64,000 nt of DNA from positions 1,798,001 to 1,862,000 of the forward strand of contig JBCAML010000003.1 in the NCBI GenBank assembly GCA_038503075.1, in the 5' to 3' direction. How positions within the stretch are numbered: the stretch's first letter is position 1; the number at the start of each line of letters is the position of its first letter. This stretch comes from Gyromitra esculenta (Eukaryota > Ascomycota > Pezizomycetes > Pezizales > Discinaceae). Made by a program: the position numbers and the translations under genes. Shown here piece by piece: positions 1 through 14,163 of the stretch. The notes under the pieces are model-generated. The model had not been told where the DNA came from. It was given only the letters and a program-made list of their open reading frames with translations, and ran no database searches.

Positions 1-3000
1 GTACCGAGTGTTGATCTGCCGTGGCAACTATTTGCGGGATATTTGTCCAGGGAATAGGATGCGAAATGTTTTGGATTGAATAAGTACTTCGTTATAAACT
101 CTCAGTAGGCTTCTGTAACTGATAGGCTCGTCCCAATATCTAGACCATAACCCTACGCTAGCATTCGATCGATCATCCTGCAGTGCCACACAAAACGGGT
201 CGACATGAGCATCGCGGAAACCAGGCCGCTGACAGTACCATGGCCAAGGAAGGGTTACTAACCGGTGAGTACTGGCTACCATCGTTCCACGCATATCCCT
301 ATCAAAAATTCCAATAACTCCTCTGGGGGATCTCATGGACGCAGGATTGGTTCTTGGTGTAAGAATAGCCTTATCTTGTTTCTCTTGTAAATATAGCGCC
401 CTGCCATGGCTTTTCGGGAAATATAAGGACTAACAAAAAAATTATGATAGGTAACAACCTTGTGAGATTTCACTGCATATGTGGATATAAATGGAAGCTT
501 TGTATGCTGCGATGACAAGGGCTTCAAGAGTCGAGAATGCCCCATATGATGATCATCGCTAAGTGCGTCTACTCCAGAGCAGATCAATAAACCTTGAGGC
601 AGGATTTGTATTAATGTAGACTAGTTAATCATCGCCTATGATGCATATCAGCTTTAGTACATCTTGGCTATTGGTGGCACATGAGGCCTCTCCCCCCTCC
701 CCCGGTTCTAGCTTTTATTCGGGGTTCTAACTATCATGGGATTTGGTGAATTGCCCATGGACTTAAAAACGGAGTGGACGCAGGCAATCTGCACCGATAA
801 CTTGTTTAATGAAGCCTAGCTTTTAATTGTTAGTTTTTTTTTGGTGTGGCTGCATCCCCTTCACTCTTTAGCTTGTGAGATTAATCGCAAATTCTTCGAT
901 GCAGAGCTCAGATTTAAGTTTTGAATCGTCATTCCGTGAAGGCGGACTGGCGTGACGTGACTTGCAGACGTAGTTTGTGTCACTTGGGTTTGTTCGAAGA
1001 ACCCTTCCACTGCCAGGAACAAGGAAAGGCAGAAACTTTAAATATAGTAATAATTGGTTTTTCCATGAGAACATTCACTCGAAGGCTACAATTACCCTGC
1101 CACGGCATGCAGGACGTAAGGTCCTCATAACGTATGAGATTTCAAGCCGACTGATTGGACGTTGGAAAAGGCGGTTTCAGGGATCACGGATAGGGAGTTG
1201 GGAAATCGCCCCTTCAATTGATTGGGCTGAGCCTAAGTAAACTCAGCCTCTTCGCTCAACGGTCCCGCACTATTGCTTCCTTGCAGGAATCAGCCCTTCC
1301 AAGCACATCGACCATGTGGTCCTATTGATCGCCCCATCATGACGAAGGATTTTCTGGTTGGCTTATATTACGTGAGTCTAGCCTGTTGCAAGATCTAGGA
1401 GACGGCTCTGCGAATTCCCCCTTCTAAGTGGACCCATAGCAATAATCACAGGATGTCACTCGATACTCTAGGTACTTCTTACATTTGGAATACTCTACTA
1501 GGCTTATAAAACTAGCGTAGCATCATTATTCTATAAGTGGTAGGTAAGCCACAACCGGCTCTTAAAACGGAAGAGCAAAAGATGCCTGATCGGCGGGGCT
1601 TGTTCAACCTGAAACTAACTAATTAACATTGTGCCTTAGGCGTCTATACACAAATCTCCTCGACCACTATCTGTATTGCTGGGCGTTTTGGGAGCAGACT
1701 TGGCTCCTCTAGCTGGGGTTTAATTTTTTCTAAATTCGACTGAATCCTTATCTCATAATTTGGAGTGAACTATACACTCTGAATGGTCACGAGCGCTAGG
1801 ATTGTGCCGCGCCGCACTTGCTGTACAAAAAGAAAGTCCACACTGACGTTTCATTGCCAACTCAATAGAGCCTTTGGGGCCGTGACAAATAAGGTATTCA
1901 TATCGAAGGCCGCCTCGTCTGTGTAACTTGGCTTTGTTGGCATTGATGGGATGCCACTCTTTATGACAGGGCTTCCATGGCGGTGAGTGCATTTCTGTCA
2001 CAAGCCCACGCTCTAGATCCATGTTTTGAGGACTACTGGATCCCCAGGTAACTAAATCTGAACCTTTTTGAGCCTGCTGAGTTCCTGTGTGCAGGAAAAA
2101 AATAGTTGCGTACTTTTGCACTTACCAAGGTTTAAGGCTAATCTGCTAGCACAGTTAAGAGTGTGAGCTTCAACCACATAGAAAGGTTTCTACTTTTAAA
2201 GCTAAGAAAAATCTCAATGCGTAACGAGGTTTGGAGAATTTACCTGGACTGCTGCTTTTGCGAGCAGCTTTCATCCTAGGTATCCGAATTTTACCCCTCG
2301 ACACCAGAAACAGTTTCTACCAGTACCACTTGCCGACATACCCACTTCAATTACTCTTGCTACCAGGTAACATTGCGTCAATAAGGCAAGCATTGTTCTA
2401 AAAAAAAGGCAGCTTATCCCACATTATCAACCAGAGTAACAAACCACCCTGTCGCACAGGTCGCACAGGTCTCAACTTATCTGCTGCGTTTTGTTTCGCA
2501 TCCTTACGGTTCCGTGGTGTTCATACGCATGTATAACCAGAAAGGGAGAGGCCAAAAGCGACCAACAGTAATATTCATAATCGGCTTTGAGGGTTATATG
2601 GCGTTAACTTACTTTTCCCTATCATGCAGTAAATAGTGACGCATTTTCGAGCACATAGTTCTTGGCTATTCCGTTTGCTTTCCTGTATTACCCTAAAACA
2701 AAATCGTAGCTTTCGTTCTATTTTTAAAATCTACTAGTGCAACTGACAAAAAGCACATAACTCCGATGACACCGCTTTGAGAACGATATCACTAGTATGG
2801 AGATCACTTGGCTTATCATTTTCGATCTCTAGATTTGGATTCTTGTTATATTTTTACTCGGAGAAGTGCCTCAGTTCATGCTTACGTCGTCGGATTCGAA
2901 CTACCGAACCCTCCCTTCGGACCGAACGGCTTAGGATAGCTTTGCCATACCCCGTGCTTCTCCCGCATGTGATCTAGCGATTTACAAACGACAATCACAT

Positions 3001-3792
3001 AACAACACCTTGGTCTGGATAGAAAACTCGGTGTCGCATGGCCTCAGTACTAGTGTTCGGAGAAGCCTCTATTAGACCACTCATTCCATATGCACGATAA
3101 TCACCTCATAGTTGCCGATATTACATCGGTAGACAGTCATCACCGAACTTCGATCAACGCTGGTCAGCATCTGCTTGGTGGTAAGGGCCACTCCAGCTAA
3201 TTGCTTGGCTTGAGATAACAAACTAGTAATACAAGTACGTCAAATTACCCTGAACTCTGGCTTTGGTCACGGTTAAATCCATTAGGGATAGCGCCGACTC
3301 CTTTGATCAATTGCGCAAACGGACAAGGATCCGCCAAGACGGTAAATTCCGCCATCAACTTTAATCCAACTTCCAGGTTCCACATTCACGTCGATCCACC
3401 TGTTTAATATGCCTGCGGGTTTCGGCTTTATCCGACGTTGACCAGTCGAGGTTGTGGCAACGGATTGGAAACCCCTCCTGACCACGGCGTTCACGCATGT
3501 ACGGCTGATCAGAGCGGTGTCTTCTTCACGACAATGTATTAGGTTTGGCCTTGGATCTATGGGAACAAAGCGCTGAACTTTCGGTTTTACTGGCTGTCTA
3601 TTAAGCTATGAATGATGCAGTAAAGGTCACTAACTTCGTCTATTATGTGGCTTTTGGCAATTTGTATGACAGGGCTCTCACGTAAAGCCAAATCTCCAAC
3701 CACGTGTGATCGGTTGTTATTGGACCCTGGACCCTTGTGGACTGGAGTCTGAGTGGGTGCACTTTTTGAGGCTTTGCGAGTATAAATTATAC

Positions 3793-4221
3793 CGAGTGAT
3801 AATTTATGAATCTTGCTTGAATCTTTTTAAGGTACATTGTTTGGAGGCTCCAGGGTATCTCACCTGTGTTATAGAGGTTACCCCTAAATGCGGAAATAGA
3901 CTTGGGGTAGAACAAATAAAAGTAAAAATGGCTGTATAAGTTTGGTTGGCCGATAAGTGATGCGCCCAGGGTGTCTCTATAGATGACACACACTCGCGGA
4001 ATTCTAGACCCTTTCCTTTCCTTTAATCCGAATAAATATAGTGAGATAGCTTGCCATACATAGTACACATGCATGCTGTAAAGGAGTAAAGAGAAAGAGA
4101 ATAGCAGTGCATACTTTCTAAATTCTAAAATTATAGAACAAGAGCGCTGGTGACGAACATAAGTCAAAGTCTCAAGGTCTGATAGGATCAATCTTCCCAG
4201 GAATGGATCGAGTGATAATTT
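3793..4221. repeat. 13-bp direct repeat bracketing ~0.4 kb
   Basis: The 13-mer CGAGTGATAATTT occurs exactly at 3793-3805 and 4209-4221 in the same orientation. The segment between them shows no transposase and no matching ends. It could be chance or the trace of an old insertion or duplication. Confidence 0.3.
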
Positions 4222-5061
4222 GTGTAGTGATCTAGCCATATATCTAAAAGGCCAAAGCCTTCACGGTGTGTTCTATATATTTTATATCCGTAAACTCTGT
4301 ACGCTATAATCTTCTCCGAACTTAGTTCTAGCCTAGCGGTAAAACTTGCCTTGATCAGTTCTCAATTCCAAGCCATAGTATTAATTTATAAATGCTTTAA
4401 GGAGGATTTTTTTTAAAGCATAGATGTCACTATAGGCAAGTTAAGCACCTCCATCAACGAGCTAGCCATTATAAATCGAGCCTCGTATATAGATTGGTTC
4501 GTCTTTGAAATACTATCTATATTCGATTTGTGTTCAATTCAAGGTGAATGCATATAAATTTTTGTTTTTTCTAGGGTCCACGTTACTATAGATGAATGTA
4601 CTATTAGACAAAAGGGGATACACTTCCAGTACAACCTCCCTGTGTGCCACGACAGTGTATGTCATCGTAATAATGTGTAGAATTCGGGAGTACCGTGTTA
4701 ACGAGACGAGATATGACTCTAAGACGGTAGAAATACTTAGATAAGTAAAGTTTCAGCAAATCTTCTCTCAGCTTTGACCCCTTCAGCGGCTGCAGGCGCC
4801 TTACCTATAGGAGCAATTTCAACGTCCTAGCGTCAAGCTTCCTCTCTCGAATTAATTAGTATATATGGTTTTATGGAATACGAATTCCCCCTATGGATTC
4901 CGTTCCAATCCGATATTTTTAGCACAATGCTACAGCATTAGCATATGGTGGTTCTGCTTTGTTTTGTGCACTATAGTAGAGAAATGATGTACTAAATTTC
5001 CGAGACGTTCGGAGGTGGGATACACTGCATGTATTCTATCATGATCACGATGGAGGATTTA

Positions 5062-5580
5062 TCCCATGGACCGTAACGCCGTGTTTTTGCACGGATTTCC
5101 GTGCGAATTTTTGACAGGCTTTTTCTTTTACTAATCATGCTTTAAGGACCCACATTTCCCCCTACCACATGGTATAGGATGCAGACTTCAGTGCCAAAGG
5201 ATATTTTTACTATTTCAACTTTCGGAGGGCTGAAAAAAAATTTCAAATAAATCATTAATTTTCTAGTTAGTTTAATCTAGTCACTTCAGTTGGGTTCTAC
5301 ATTGGAGAATGGCGTTTACACCATAGTGAAGTGCTGGGACTTTTTGCTTTTGGTGAGAATACGCCCTAAAGGTGCCAAACCTGTGAACTAGCAACCACTA
5401 GCTACAAACCACAAACAAATTTTATAAACCATATATACAGAGAGAGATAACCTCGGAGTGATGAAGGTTTCTACATATCATCCCCCGATTCTTAAAATTT
5501 GCTGTGGTTGCTGTAACTATCGCAGACAGTAGTCCGAACTCGCACGGTTTTCCGTGTGAATCTCGCTAAGGTCCATGGGA
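5062..5580. mobile_element. 519-bp terminal-inverted-repeat element (MITE candidate)
   Basis: The left end (5062 to about 5116) and the reverse complement of the right end (about 5530 to 5580) align. Both start TCCCATGGACC, then diverge slightly, then share a hairpin-like block (GCACGGATTTCCGTGCGAA on the left; CGCACGGTTTTCCGTGTGAA on the right). The outer termini are each flanked by TA (5060-5061 and 5581-5582), the target duplication usual for Tc1/mariner-type insertions. No coding capacity is visible inside, so it would be non-autonomous. The arms have point differences and one small indel, so it is an old copy. The family is not identified. Confidence 0.6.
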
Positions 5581-8500
5581 TATATAAAGCTGAGCCAAAT
5601 GCTTGCTTACGTATCCACTAACTAATCAGGTTTCAAGAGCATTATCTCATTAAAGTGATTTACTAAAAAAACAATTCTTTGAATATGAACCGTTTGATAG
5701 CGTCACCGTGCAGATGAGTTGACTGCACCAAATGCATGCGTGGGGTTGATTTATTTGCTAATGGATAGGACTGCTGAAAAACGGGATTCAGTAACATTTG
5801 GGTTGTGAGAAACAACACCTAGGAGATCCGAGGAGTTTTAATGTCCAATTTGGATTCTCGAGCTCTCATAAGTGAATCGGACACTCCGCTGATTTAGAAA
5901 CTTTTTGATTGCTCTGCATATACATGCATGTATTCGATAAGGTCTTGATAGATCTAAGCAGTAGTCGCAGCGCTCAAAAATTTCCTAACTCTGTTGGTCA
6001 CCCGAGCAAAAACCCCTGATCAGGTCGGTAAAGCATTTGAACCTACTAAAGATGACAACACAGATCCGTGGCACAGCGAAATACAAGAGGGCGCGGTGAT
6101 GGCAACAGAATAATGCTTTGGTTACTTAAATCTCTGAAACCCTAGTAAGCCGTAACATTTCACCCTTTACGTCGACGTCAAGAGTAAGTTTGAGTCGTTA
6201 TGAAGCTCTCTCGACTGATGTCAGATATGTATCATGAGAAGTCACTCGAACTTCTTCAGTCTTCGGTTGGGGTGTGTACCCTACCCTCGCACTTCTTTCT
6301 GACTCGCCCTCGTGCTATAGTCTTGACCTTTTCCAGCGTAAGATATACGCAGTAACACCTTGATATTCAGGATGCTAAAATCCGAGAGGATTCGCGCGAG
6401 ACAGCTATTCTACAGTTCGGGATGACGAGTTGCGACTAATTGTATTTTAGGGCCAAACTATTTTACGTATACTCTTTTAAGACGATTGAGTAAAGAATAC
6501 ATACACCTTACTATATTATTTCTAATGGAGTTAAAAGAACAAATCCCGAACCCCCCAGTACGTCTAGTATATAGACCCACCTTTCACGCTCCACCTCGGT
6601 GATGCTCCACGACTAATTGCGGGGGATGAGATGTTGTCATTATTTGAATTTTCGGATTGGTCCGTTTCAAAACCAGTCTTGGGGTAAGCGCATTACACCA
6701 CTGAGCGGATATCAACAATAAAGAAGATCTTCACGGCAGCTTTCAATTAGTCATGCATATAAGGTAGTTACGTGTGATCCTGGGAACGCGGAGTGCCGGG
6801 AGATAACACCACTAGATACAGAGTATTTACCAGCTCATGAAACTCTTCAGTCGTGCTCTAAGGTAGTCCCGAAAGGCATCCCTAGGATGGAGATCTTAGA
6901 ACCTAGCATCAAATCATGGTGTGTAACCGTACGCATCCGATGGGTTTTGAGTTAGTACTTTGTCTCCATGACAAACACGGCTTGGCATTTTCTTTAATGT
7001 TAGATGCCATGAGCGAAACTGGCAGTACTGCCCCTTCATCGCCTCCAGCTCTTCGGCAGCCCGCCTCATTAGTTGTGAAAACTGCTGCATGGCATCAGAA
7101 TGTAGGCAAGGAGAAAGAAAAAAGTACTCCATGCAGATTTTTCGGTAGCCGATTGGATACATAAGCTCAACGTGAATCAGCACGGCACAGCGAGTATATA
7201 CGTATGTAACACAGATTGCATGGTGTGCGCAAGACGAAGTGTATTATTGTTTTTCTCCACTAATTCCATCTCCAAGATTCGGCTTCAATTGATCGGCTTC
7301 AACGCTCATACAGTATAAGTTTACAGTTTACCTGTACAGGCTATACTTTTCAATACGATTACATGTAGGCTACGTGCGGGGCTTCTAACATATTCTAAAT
7401 GTATCAATACATACCCGCGTAGGTTTTTTTTAATCTCGCGATCGATCTTGGGCGCTCGAGATTACGGGACGCTGTAGATATAGCTAACTTTAACTTCAAC
7501 CCAAGATCGAGGCTTCTAGGCTCTACAGTTGGCTACTTTGCCAATTAGACTACATATACGTATACGCGTATTGGTCTTAGTAAGCTTTCCTAAATCTTTT
7601 CACTAATTAGTACTGCCCCCTAGACTTTCGACTCTGGCTATAGTACGGTTGCTAAACACACATCTCTCGTTATTTTCCCCCGTTCCGGGTGTTTTTGGGA
7701 GATTTTGTTTCTTTTTCCTAAGAGACATCATACACAGCGCAGGGACCAACCGAGGTTTAATGGTAAGAAGAACATGGCATGTCAAATACTATCATCAGTG
7801 CCTGCCTGCCCACGGGAAGAGTTAACTACTGGTAGCACAACTCACCCGCAAACGAGCATTGATGACGGTGTTCGGCATACTTTCGAAGTATCCTCGACTT
7901 GAAACCATGCACAGCACGTTGGTGATATAGTCATCGTTTTGTTGTTCGCAAGAATTTTTTTTACAAACAAAAACAACGTTCGCACGCACATATGCACTCT
8001 CATATCGGCAGCATTCTAAGTGGACGACAATCCTAGCTGCACGCACGGTTTAGTAAAAAAAGAAGTTCGCGACGCGTTTCGCACCAAAACCCAAGAGACC
8101 GAGTCTTCTGAACAAGAGCTTCGTGATTATAGATTGTATAGATTCTGCTCAGGAAAGTACGTTCCCGTCACGTGTAGGTACGGAAATGGCTCACGCCAAG
8201 AATTAATTGGAAGGATCAAAAAAGGCAATTATTACTTTTAATCCTGGCCGTCACGCAGCCTCACTTAGTCTGCTCGGCCTGGACTGAGTGACAGCTACAC
8301 CTCGCCTCCAGCAACATTATTAAAAACTGCTCCTACAGCCAGAGGGCGGTCTCTATATTCAAGCGTATCGATAACCTTCACATATCTGAATCTCCCCAGC
8401 AAGGCTGAACACTAAGCCCAATTCTTGCCAACGCATATTGCGCCTGACTCACTGCACGGCATACGTTGGAAACCTACGAGTATCGTTCGTCGACGTGTAC

Positions 8501-11280
8501 AGGGGAAGGGGGCTTATAATCTCAACTTCATCCCTTGATGTTTTTTTGCGACCGCCCATAGGACAAAAAGTCTCTTTCGCAACCAAGCGCGTCCAAGGCT
8601 ATGTATTCTATTTGTAGCGCACCAAGGTAGGCTTACCCAAGTGATTCATAGGCAGCCGCCTGTCGCTGCTGAACGTGACTCGTGTTTGGCTTTTTGGCGA
8701 GTGACTGCCCCAACCATATATAATAAGGTGCCAGTTCCACATTTAAAGTAAGTTAGGCCCAACACACCACAAGGTTAGGCACAAGAGACTTGTGCTTCTC
8801 GCTATCGCCTCTAATGATTTTGAATGTTCTCGTGGACGCATCATCGACTCGGTGTTTCAGGGCTTTTCTCTTCCTAAACTAGAACTTGGGACCTTGATGG
8901 ATAACCGGGGAGACCTTGCTCACTGCCTCGCGAGAGCTGAATCCGGGATATTGTTTTGGCTTTCGTGGTACCTGGGATTCAAGAGCATCCGAGACTGTTC
9001 GAAACTGAAGGGTTTGTGGCTTGACGGTTTCAACTACTGCGCATGAAGGTGGATGGCCACCTAGTCTGATATGTTACTAACGATGCAGTTACGTGCTGAC
9101 TAGTGAATTTTAGTTGTACGAATTTTCTACGTCACGGTTTACCCTTTCGTCCGATCTTTTGAAGTTCCCAACAACCTTTCCAGATTCGGCCGAAGAGTTG
9201 TCTTCTTCCATGCGTCAATAACTACCAACCATCGATTCGCAACACCGTCCAGGCCCCCCAAGCTATCCCCATAAGAGAAAAGAAGCTTTAGATACTCCAA
9301 TAATATTTACTAGTTTAAGCGAGTTGTAAGTACCTTAGTAATATCAATCAATACATCAGCCGTACTACTCCTAACACGAGTTCTGCCAGCTTAGGGAAAC
9401 TCTTGACTACATGTATGTATCTATTTTCGTAGTTATCCAGATAATAAACTCATTCGCTCCTTCTCCTAAGAGCCTTGGGAGGTTTCCCCGATTCAATTTT
9501 CCAGGAGGCCAACACGCAAAGTCACCACATATCACTCGCTAATCACTATTGGCAACTTCTCTTACGACAAGCCAGATTGGTCGACCGGTCGGCCAACCAG
9601 ACCAACAAAAATATAAAACTACTCTAACTCATGATGGCAACCAAATCTGAAATTTCCCATCCATCCAATCTAATCTCAGCATTATTAACATCGCGGTATT
9701 GTGCTAAGGCAATCGCGTCTCTCAGATCTTAAGGTGGTATGGGGACCAAGGTTACGAGTGGCTCATGGCTGTTAAAACTCTCTTTAGGTTCAACCTAGGG
9801 ACATATAATCTACCATCGCTAGGAACAAAATCCGAGTGAAGCGTCGTCCCGGCCCGTCACACCCATGCGCGCACACGCCCGATCAAAAATTCGTTTACAA
9901 GATCACTCAACTAGCCTGAAGTATTCCCAAGTAAAATATGCTACTCGAGAAAACAGTAGGAGTGGTGGATTGCACTCCGAATACCCTGAAAGAAATTCTA
10001 ACCATAATTTTTCTGTCATAAAATATCACTCGGGTGGCTTTCTAGGCAATCTCGAGAGCTACGGCTAGTAGCCTTCCTCTTGGCAGAGACAGTCTTGGGG
10101 GCTATATTACACTTTTATACTAAATACACGGCCTCATACAATAACCAATCCAGTCCCATAGGCTTAGGTTTAAGCTTATAAGATACGGCCATAGACATCA
10201 CAATCCCGGGAGCTAGGTCATGAACAATCACGCAGGCTCGCGAGATCTACGAACCAATCCGAGAGCATCAGGCCGAACACCTGCGACTCGAATCGGTCTA
10301 CAGATCCACGTTGAACAAGATAATTCAAATCTACATACATGATATCACAGTACATTCCCGGGAAGCTTACCAAGCCGGTTGGTATTCCGACGCTTTTGAT
10401 AGGTACAGATTCCAAATACCAAAGCCATGAAGTCAGCTAGCATCGAAGCTAGACCAAAGGGATTACGAAGAAAAAATAAGCCCGCCATGCTGGGTATCCG
10501 CGTCTCTGATCAGAAACAACTATTACTTCCCAACTCAGAAGGGTATTGGACCAGACTATCGTGCGTCAAATACCCGTTTGAAGGGATCAAGATAAGTACC
10601 ACGCACAGTCAACCTTAGAATATCAAAGGAAGAACGGTCAGCTGGCTATCTGCATATGCAGGTCGCCAAAGCTATCCCAGCTATCCACTATCAATCGTCG
10701 GTTCGTGCTCCGGGAAGGAAGCGGCGGGGGATAGAAAACTAACGCCGACAAGACTCAGGGCATTCCCCCCTCCCTCCGACAGACAAAAATACTATGAAAA
10801 GTTCACTAGAGCAGCACCAGCTATGATAAATGCGTAAGCACTCTAAAATAGGGACGAAGTAAGTCATTCGTCCGATGTTCCCACAGTGTTCTGACATCAC
10901 TGTGTCTCATACTGCTTTCAAAAAACCATAATCCAACCTCCTTTCTCCCCAAAATGTGGTCTCTCGCCAAGGATAAGATCCATGGTGACTCTTTATACAC
11001 ACGTATATATCAGGAGATATATTGGATCACCCGGATTACTATCGTCAACGTATACTTGGTTAATGTCTCTTACCACAGACAAGGCAAGAAGTATCAACAG
11101 AAACAAAAAGAAGATTCTCGACGAAAGAAACGATTCAGCCAACACTTCTCACGTATGTGAAGACATGTCAGAAGATATAAGCACGCCCGGTACTCCCGGT
11201 CTCTTGACGGTAATATGAATATAATAATAAAAACGACTACAAGAGAAGAGACCCACAGATATAAATCGGTCCAAAATGAA

Positions 11281-14163
11281 ATCACATACCGTCACCCGAC
11301 CCCAGCTGCAGCAACGAGAAAGAGACGCGCATGAACACGGCGCGCCGATCGCAAAACATCCAGCGGATTTTACTCCATTCGGAGCAAAGTAATCTAGATC
11401 CTCGCAAGGGGAGGGTCAACATAGCCCGCCCACCACTCACCTTTCAGCTCCGCTCGCTCCATCAAATCTCGCTACCAAATATCCCGCTTACTTACAGCCT
11501 CCGTCTTCCTTTGAGTGCGCTCCCCTACCAAGGACAAGCGTTCACTTTTGGCCGGCGGGGGACCGCGCCTGTCACACAACCCCACGATAACTCCGCCTGC
11601 TGCGACTACGGGTATGTACGCAGGTCAGTCATAGTCGTTCTATCGTGCAGCCATCATGGGGACGAAACGGAAACGAGGAATCACCGCCACATGCACGATA
11701 AAAATATTGATCCTGCATCCACCCACCACACCTACATCCGAAACGAAAGTGAAGAAAAAAAACACACATTCTAGTTTCCTTTCATTGCTCATAGGTTTCG
11801 GGGGGAGGGGAGCCTCAGGAAGAGAAAGGATCGGGGGCGGGCCGCGGAGCCTAGGTCCCTCGCTGTCACTGGTCTGACGATTTCTACCTTCCCTAGAAGC
11901 CCGCAACGCCTCAGATCATCGTGGTACCAACCCGCCAGAATAACCCAAACCCCTCTGTGCCACCAGCCGCTGCCAAACAACGCCAAACCGAAACGGAACC
12001 CCAACTGAAAAGCTTAAAAGCACAAATGGCGGTGCCGGTGGGGGAGGGGGGCAATAAACCCTTACCCTGTCAGCAAGGAAAAAGCCTCTTCCGCTCCGTT
12101 CGAGACTGAGCCCAAGTGTTACACACCCGGACTGCGCCTTAAACCCCCTTCTCTTCAGATGAGCTGCTGCTGCTGCTGCCTGAGGAAACTCACAAGGACC
12201 AAGAATCGGTCACAGACGAACAAAAACAAGGGTTCACAATCGAGACTTTGACAGGCGATGACGTCCAGATCCCTCACGAAAAAAGTGGGGATCCTTCAAT
12301 TCTAAAAAAACTAAAAAAAAACTAGAAACTGAGACCTTATGGTAGGTCATACTTCCTTAATTGGGGCCTTGGGGGCGATTGGTTGCCTTGGTTCTTTCTT
12401 TCCAGTAGGTAGTCACCACTCACCACTCACCATCACCCCACCCCACGTCACCACGAGGGAAAGCACACGACCTTAATTCTCCCCTCTGGAGGTCTCTTGT
12501 TTTTTTTTTTTCTTCTTTTCCCCCACCCTCTTGTGCGCGTCGAAACAACGCGTTGATCCTCAGCGAGGCTTCCCCCCGGGTTGCAGTTTGGTGCGCACCC
12601 GGTTATTTTTTTATTTTTATTTTGTTTATCGTAGACCAGAATCGGGAAGCTCTTAGCAGCGCCAGCGTTGCAACCAGCAACTCCCGGTCTGTTCTTCAAT
12701 AACCCAACTTGCAGAAATTAGAGCGGAGGAGAGAGGAGGGGAGAGGGGAGAGGGGGTTTAAACCCATCAGCATCATCAAGCAGGACCATCCAGTCTTTTG
12801 ATTCGTAGCCTAACCTACCATCGGAGATCGTGGTGGTGGGCGCAGCAAAGCTGCAAAGCAACAGTAGCGAAAAAACTGGGAAGATTGAGATGGATGGATA
12901 GATGGAAGCGGGGGGGGGTTTTTTGCATATGCAATATTGTTGTTTAATTTCCCACTGAGTTAAAGGTGAAATGGGAAGGTGGAAGGATAGAAAGGGTAGG
13001 AAAAGCAAAAGAAGGTAGGCACGATGATGGAATCTTGGGTTTGCTGTAAAAAACGGGCTCGCCACCAACCCACCAACCCAACGCCTGCTCTACTGGAGCC
13101 GCATCGCAACCCAACGCAGTCGCTGCGCCTCCCAGGTAAGCTGCCAGGAACCAAAAAAATAATGCGCAGGAACAACAACAGACGACAGACGAGCAGCCAA
13201 AGCAAGGACAGCACTGGAGATGGAAATAAGAGGTCGTTGAATATCTACGCCCTAAACACTGCGAAACAAGCAAGGCAAGTACGCGATCGTGTTTCTCCTC
13301 AGAGCGGGTTGATCGTTTGCATATGCACAGACACTCTGTTATTCGCTGCAGAAATAAACAAGGCACACACGATATGTTCTTCGCACCCAAAGCCGAAAGA
13401 AGAAGTTTGTTTGCAAAGTTTTTTGATTATCATAAGACTAACTAACAGGCTAACAGAACAAAAAAAAAAGTAAAGCCGGTACAGGACAACTACCAAACGA
13501 GTGTAAATATCCAAAAGGATAGACAAAAGAAAATGATACAATCAATAGGCATCTAAAAGCCTGGTCAAAAAGATAAAACCAAGAACATCGCAAAAAGCTA
13601 AAATCATCGTGCAACCCTAACCCTCCATTTCAAACCAATCAAACAACCAACAATCCCCAATATCTCCATCCCCAATCCACCCCGGACCAACCCAAGCCAA
13701 CAACTATCCCATCCTATACTGAATCAATCCCAACTAGGGGAGATTCATGTTCATCGGCAGAAAAGACACTGATCAAACTCTCATCGATTTGTAGAGTTCC
13801 AGATGTTTTCCATTCGGACGCTGCCAGGAGGAATGTCGTTTCGTCGTATCCGTCGTATTTTTTTTTGTTTTTTTGTTGTTTGATTTGATTACTCTCCCCG
13901 AAAAGGGACGAGAAGACGAGAGTGTACTAAGCACAAAAAATGCAATGCAGGCGAGGTAGACCAGAAAGCTATGCTGGCCCTAATAGGTTTCTCGTTGTCC
14001 CACTGGATTTCAGTGAGGGTCCGGAGAAAGCCGCTACTAGGGCGGACAGGTCGTATTTCGCTGGGTTGTTTGTAATCCCAACAGTCCCGCTGAGGATAGA
14101 AAAAGCGCAAGCTAATGACTTCTTCGGATTGTACTGGCAAAAGATTTAAATGGTTAAGACCAT
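11281..14163. other. Intergenic, low-complexity 3' flank
   Basis: No gene supported. The region is rich in A- and T-runs (e.g. 12500-12513, 13859-13867), C/T-rich stretches, a short CTG run (about 12163-12180) and a G-run near 12910. Apparent open frames here are of low-complexity composition and overlap on both strands. The part next to 14164 is expected to contain the 3' UTR of the minus-strand gene. Confidence 0.45.

Larger units (their letters stand above)
1..11280. other. Gene-free, repeat-relic-like block
   Basis: No reading frame here is long or protein-like enough to support a gene; the longest (150 codons, 3787-4239 minus) looks like chance. The sequence is fairly AT-rich, with many stops in all frames and scattered short inverted repeats, for example a 10-bp pair (CGATCTTGGG/CCCAAGATCG) around 7443-7510. 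I read it as decayed intergenic or transposon-derived DNA. The one well-delimited element is the inverted-repeat element at 5062-5580. Near 11.28 kb the texture changes to more GC-rich, C/T- and A-run-rich sequence. Confidence 0.5.

Noticed and set aside
2880..2930. Minus-strand tRNA-like TTCGAATCC near 2896
   Set aside because: The five bases on each side of the loop do not pair and no cloverleaf fits.
3787..4239. 150-codon minus-strand frame with hydrophobic stretches
   Set aside because: AT-rich, with no domain and no conserved motif; bounded by a direct repeat and lying in decayed DNA.
12944..13541. Frames of about 80-149 codons on both strands
   Set aside because: Composition reflects low-complexity A/T runs, with no start context or domain support.
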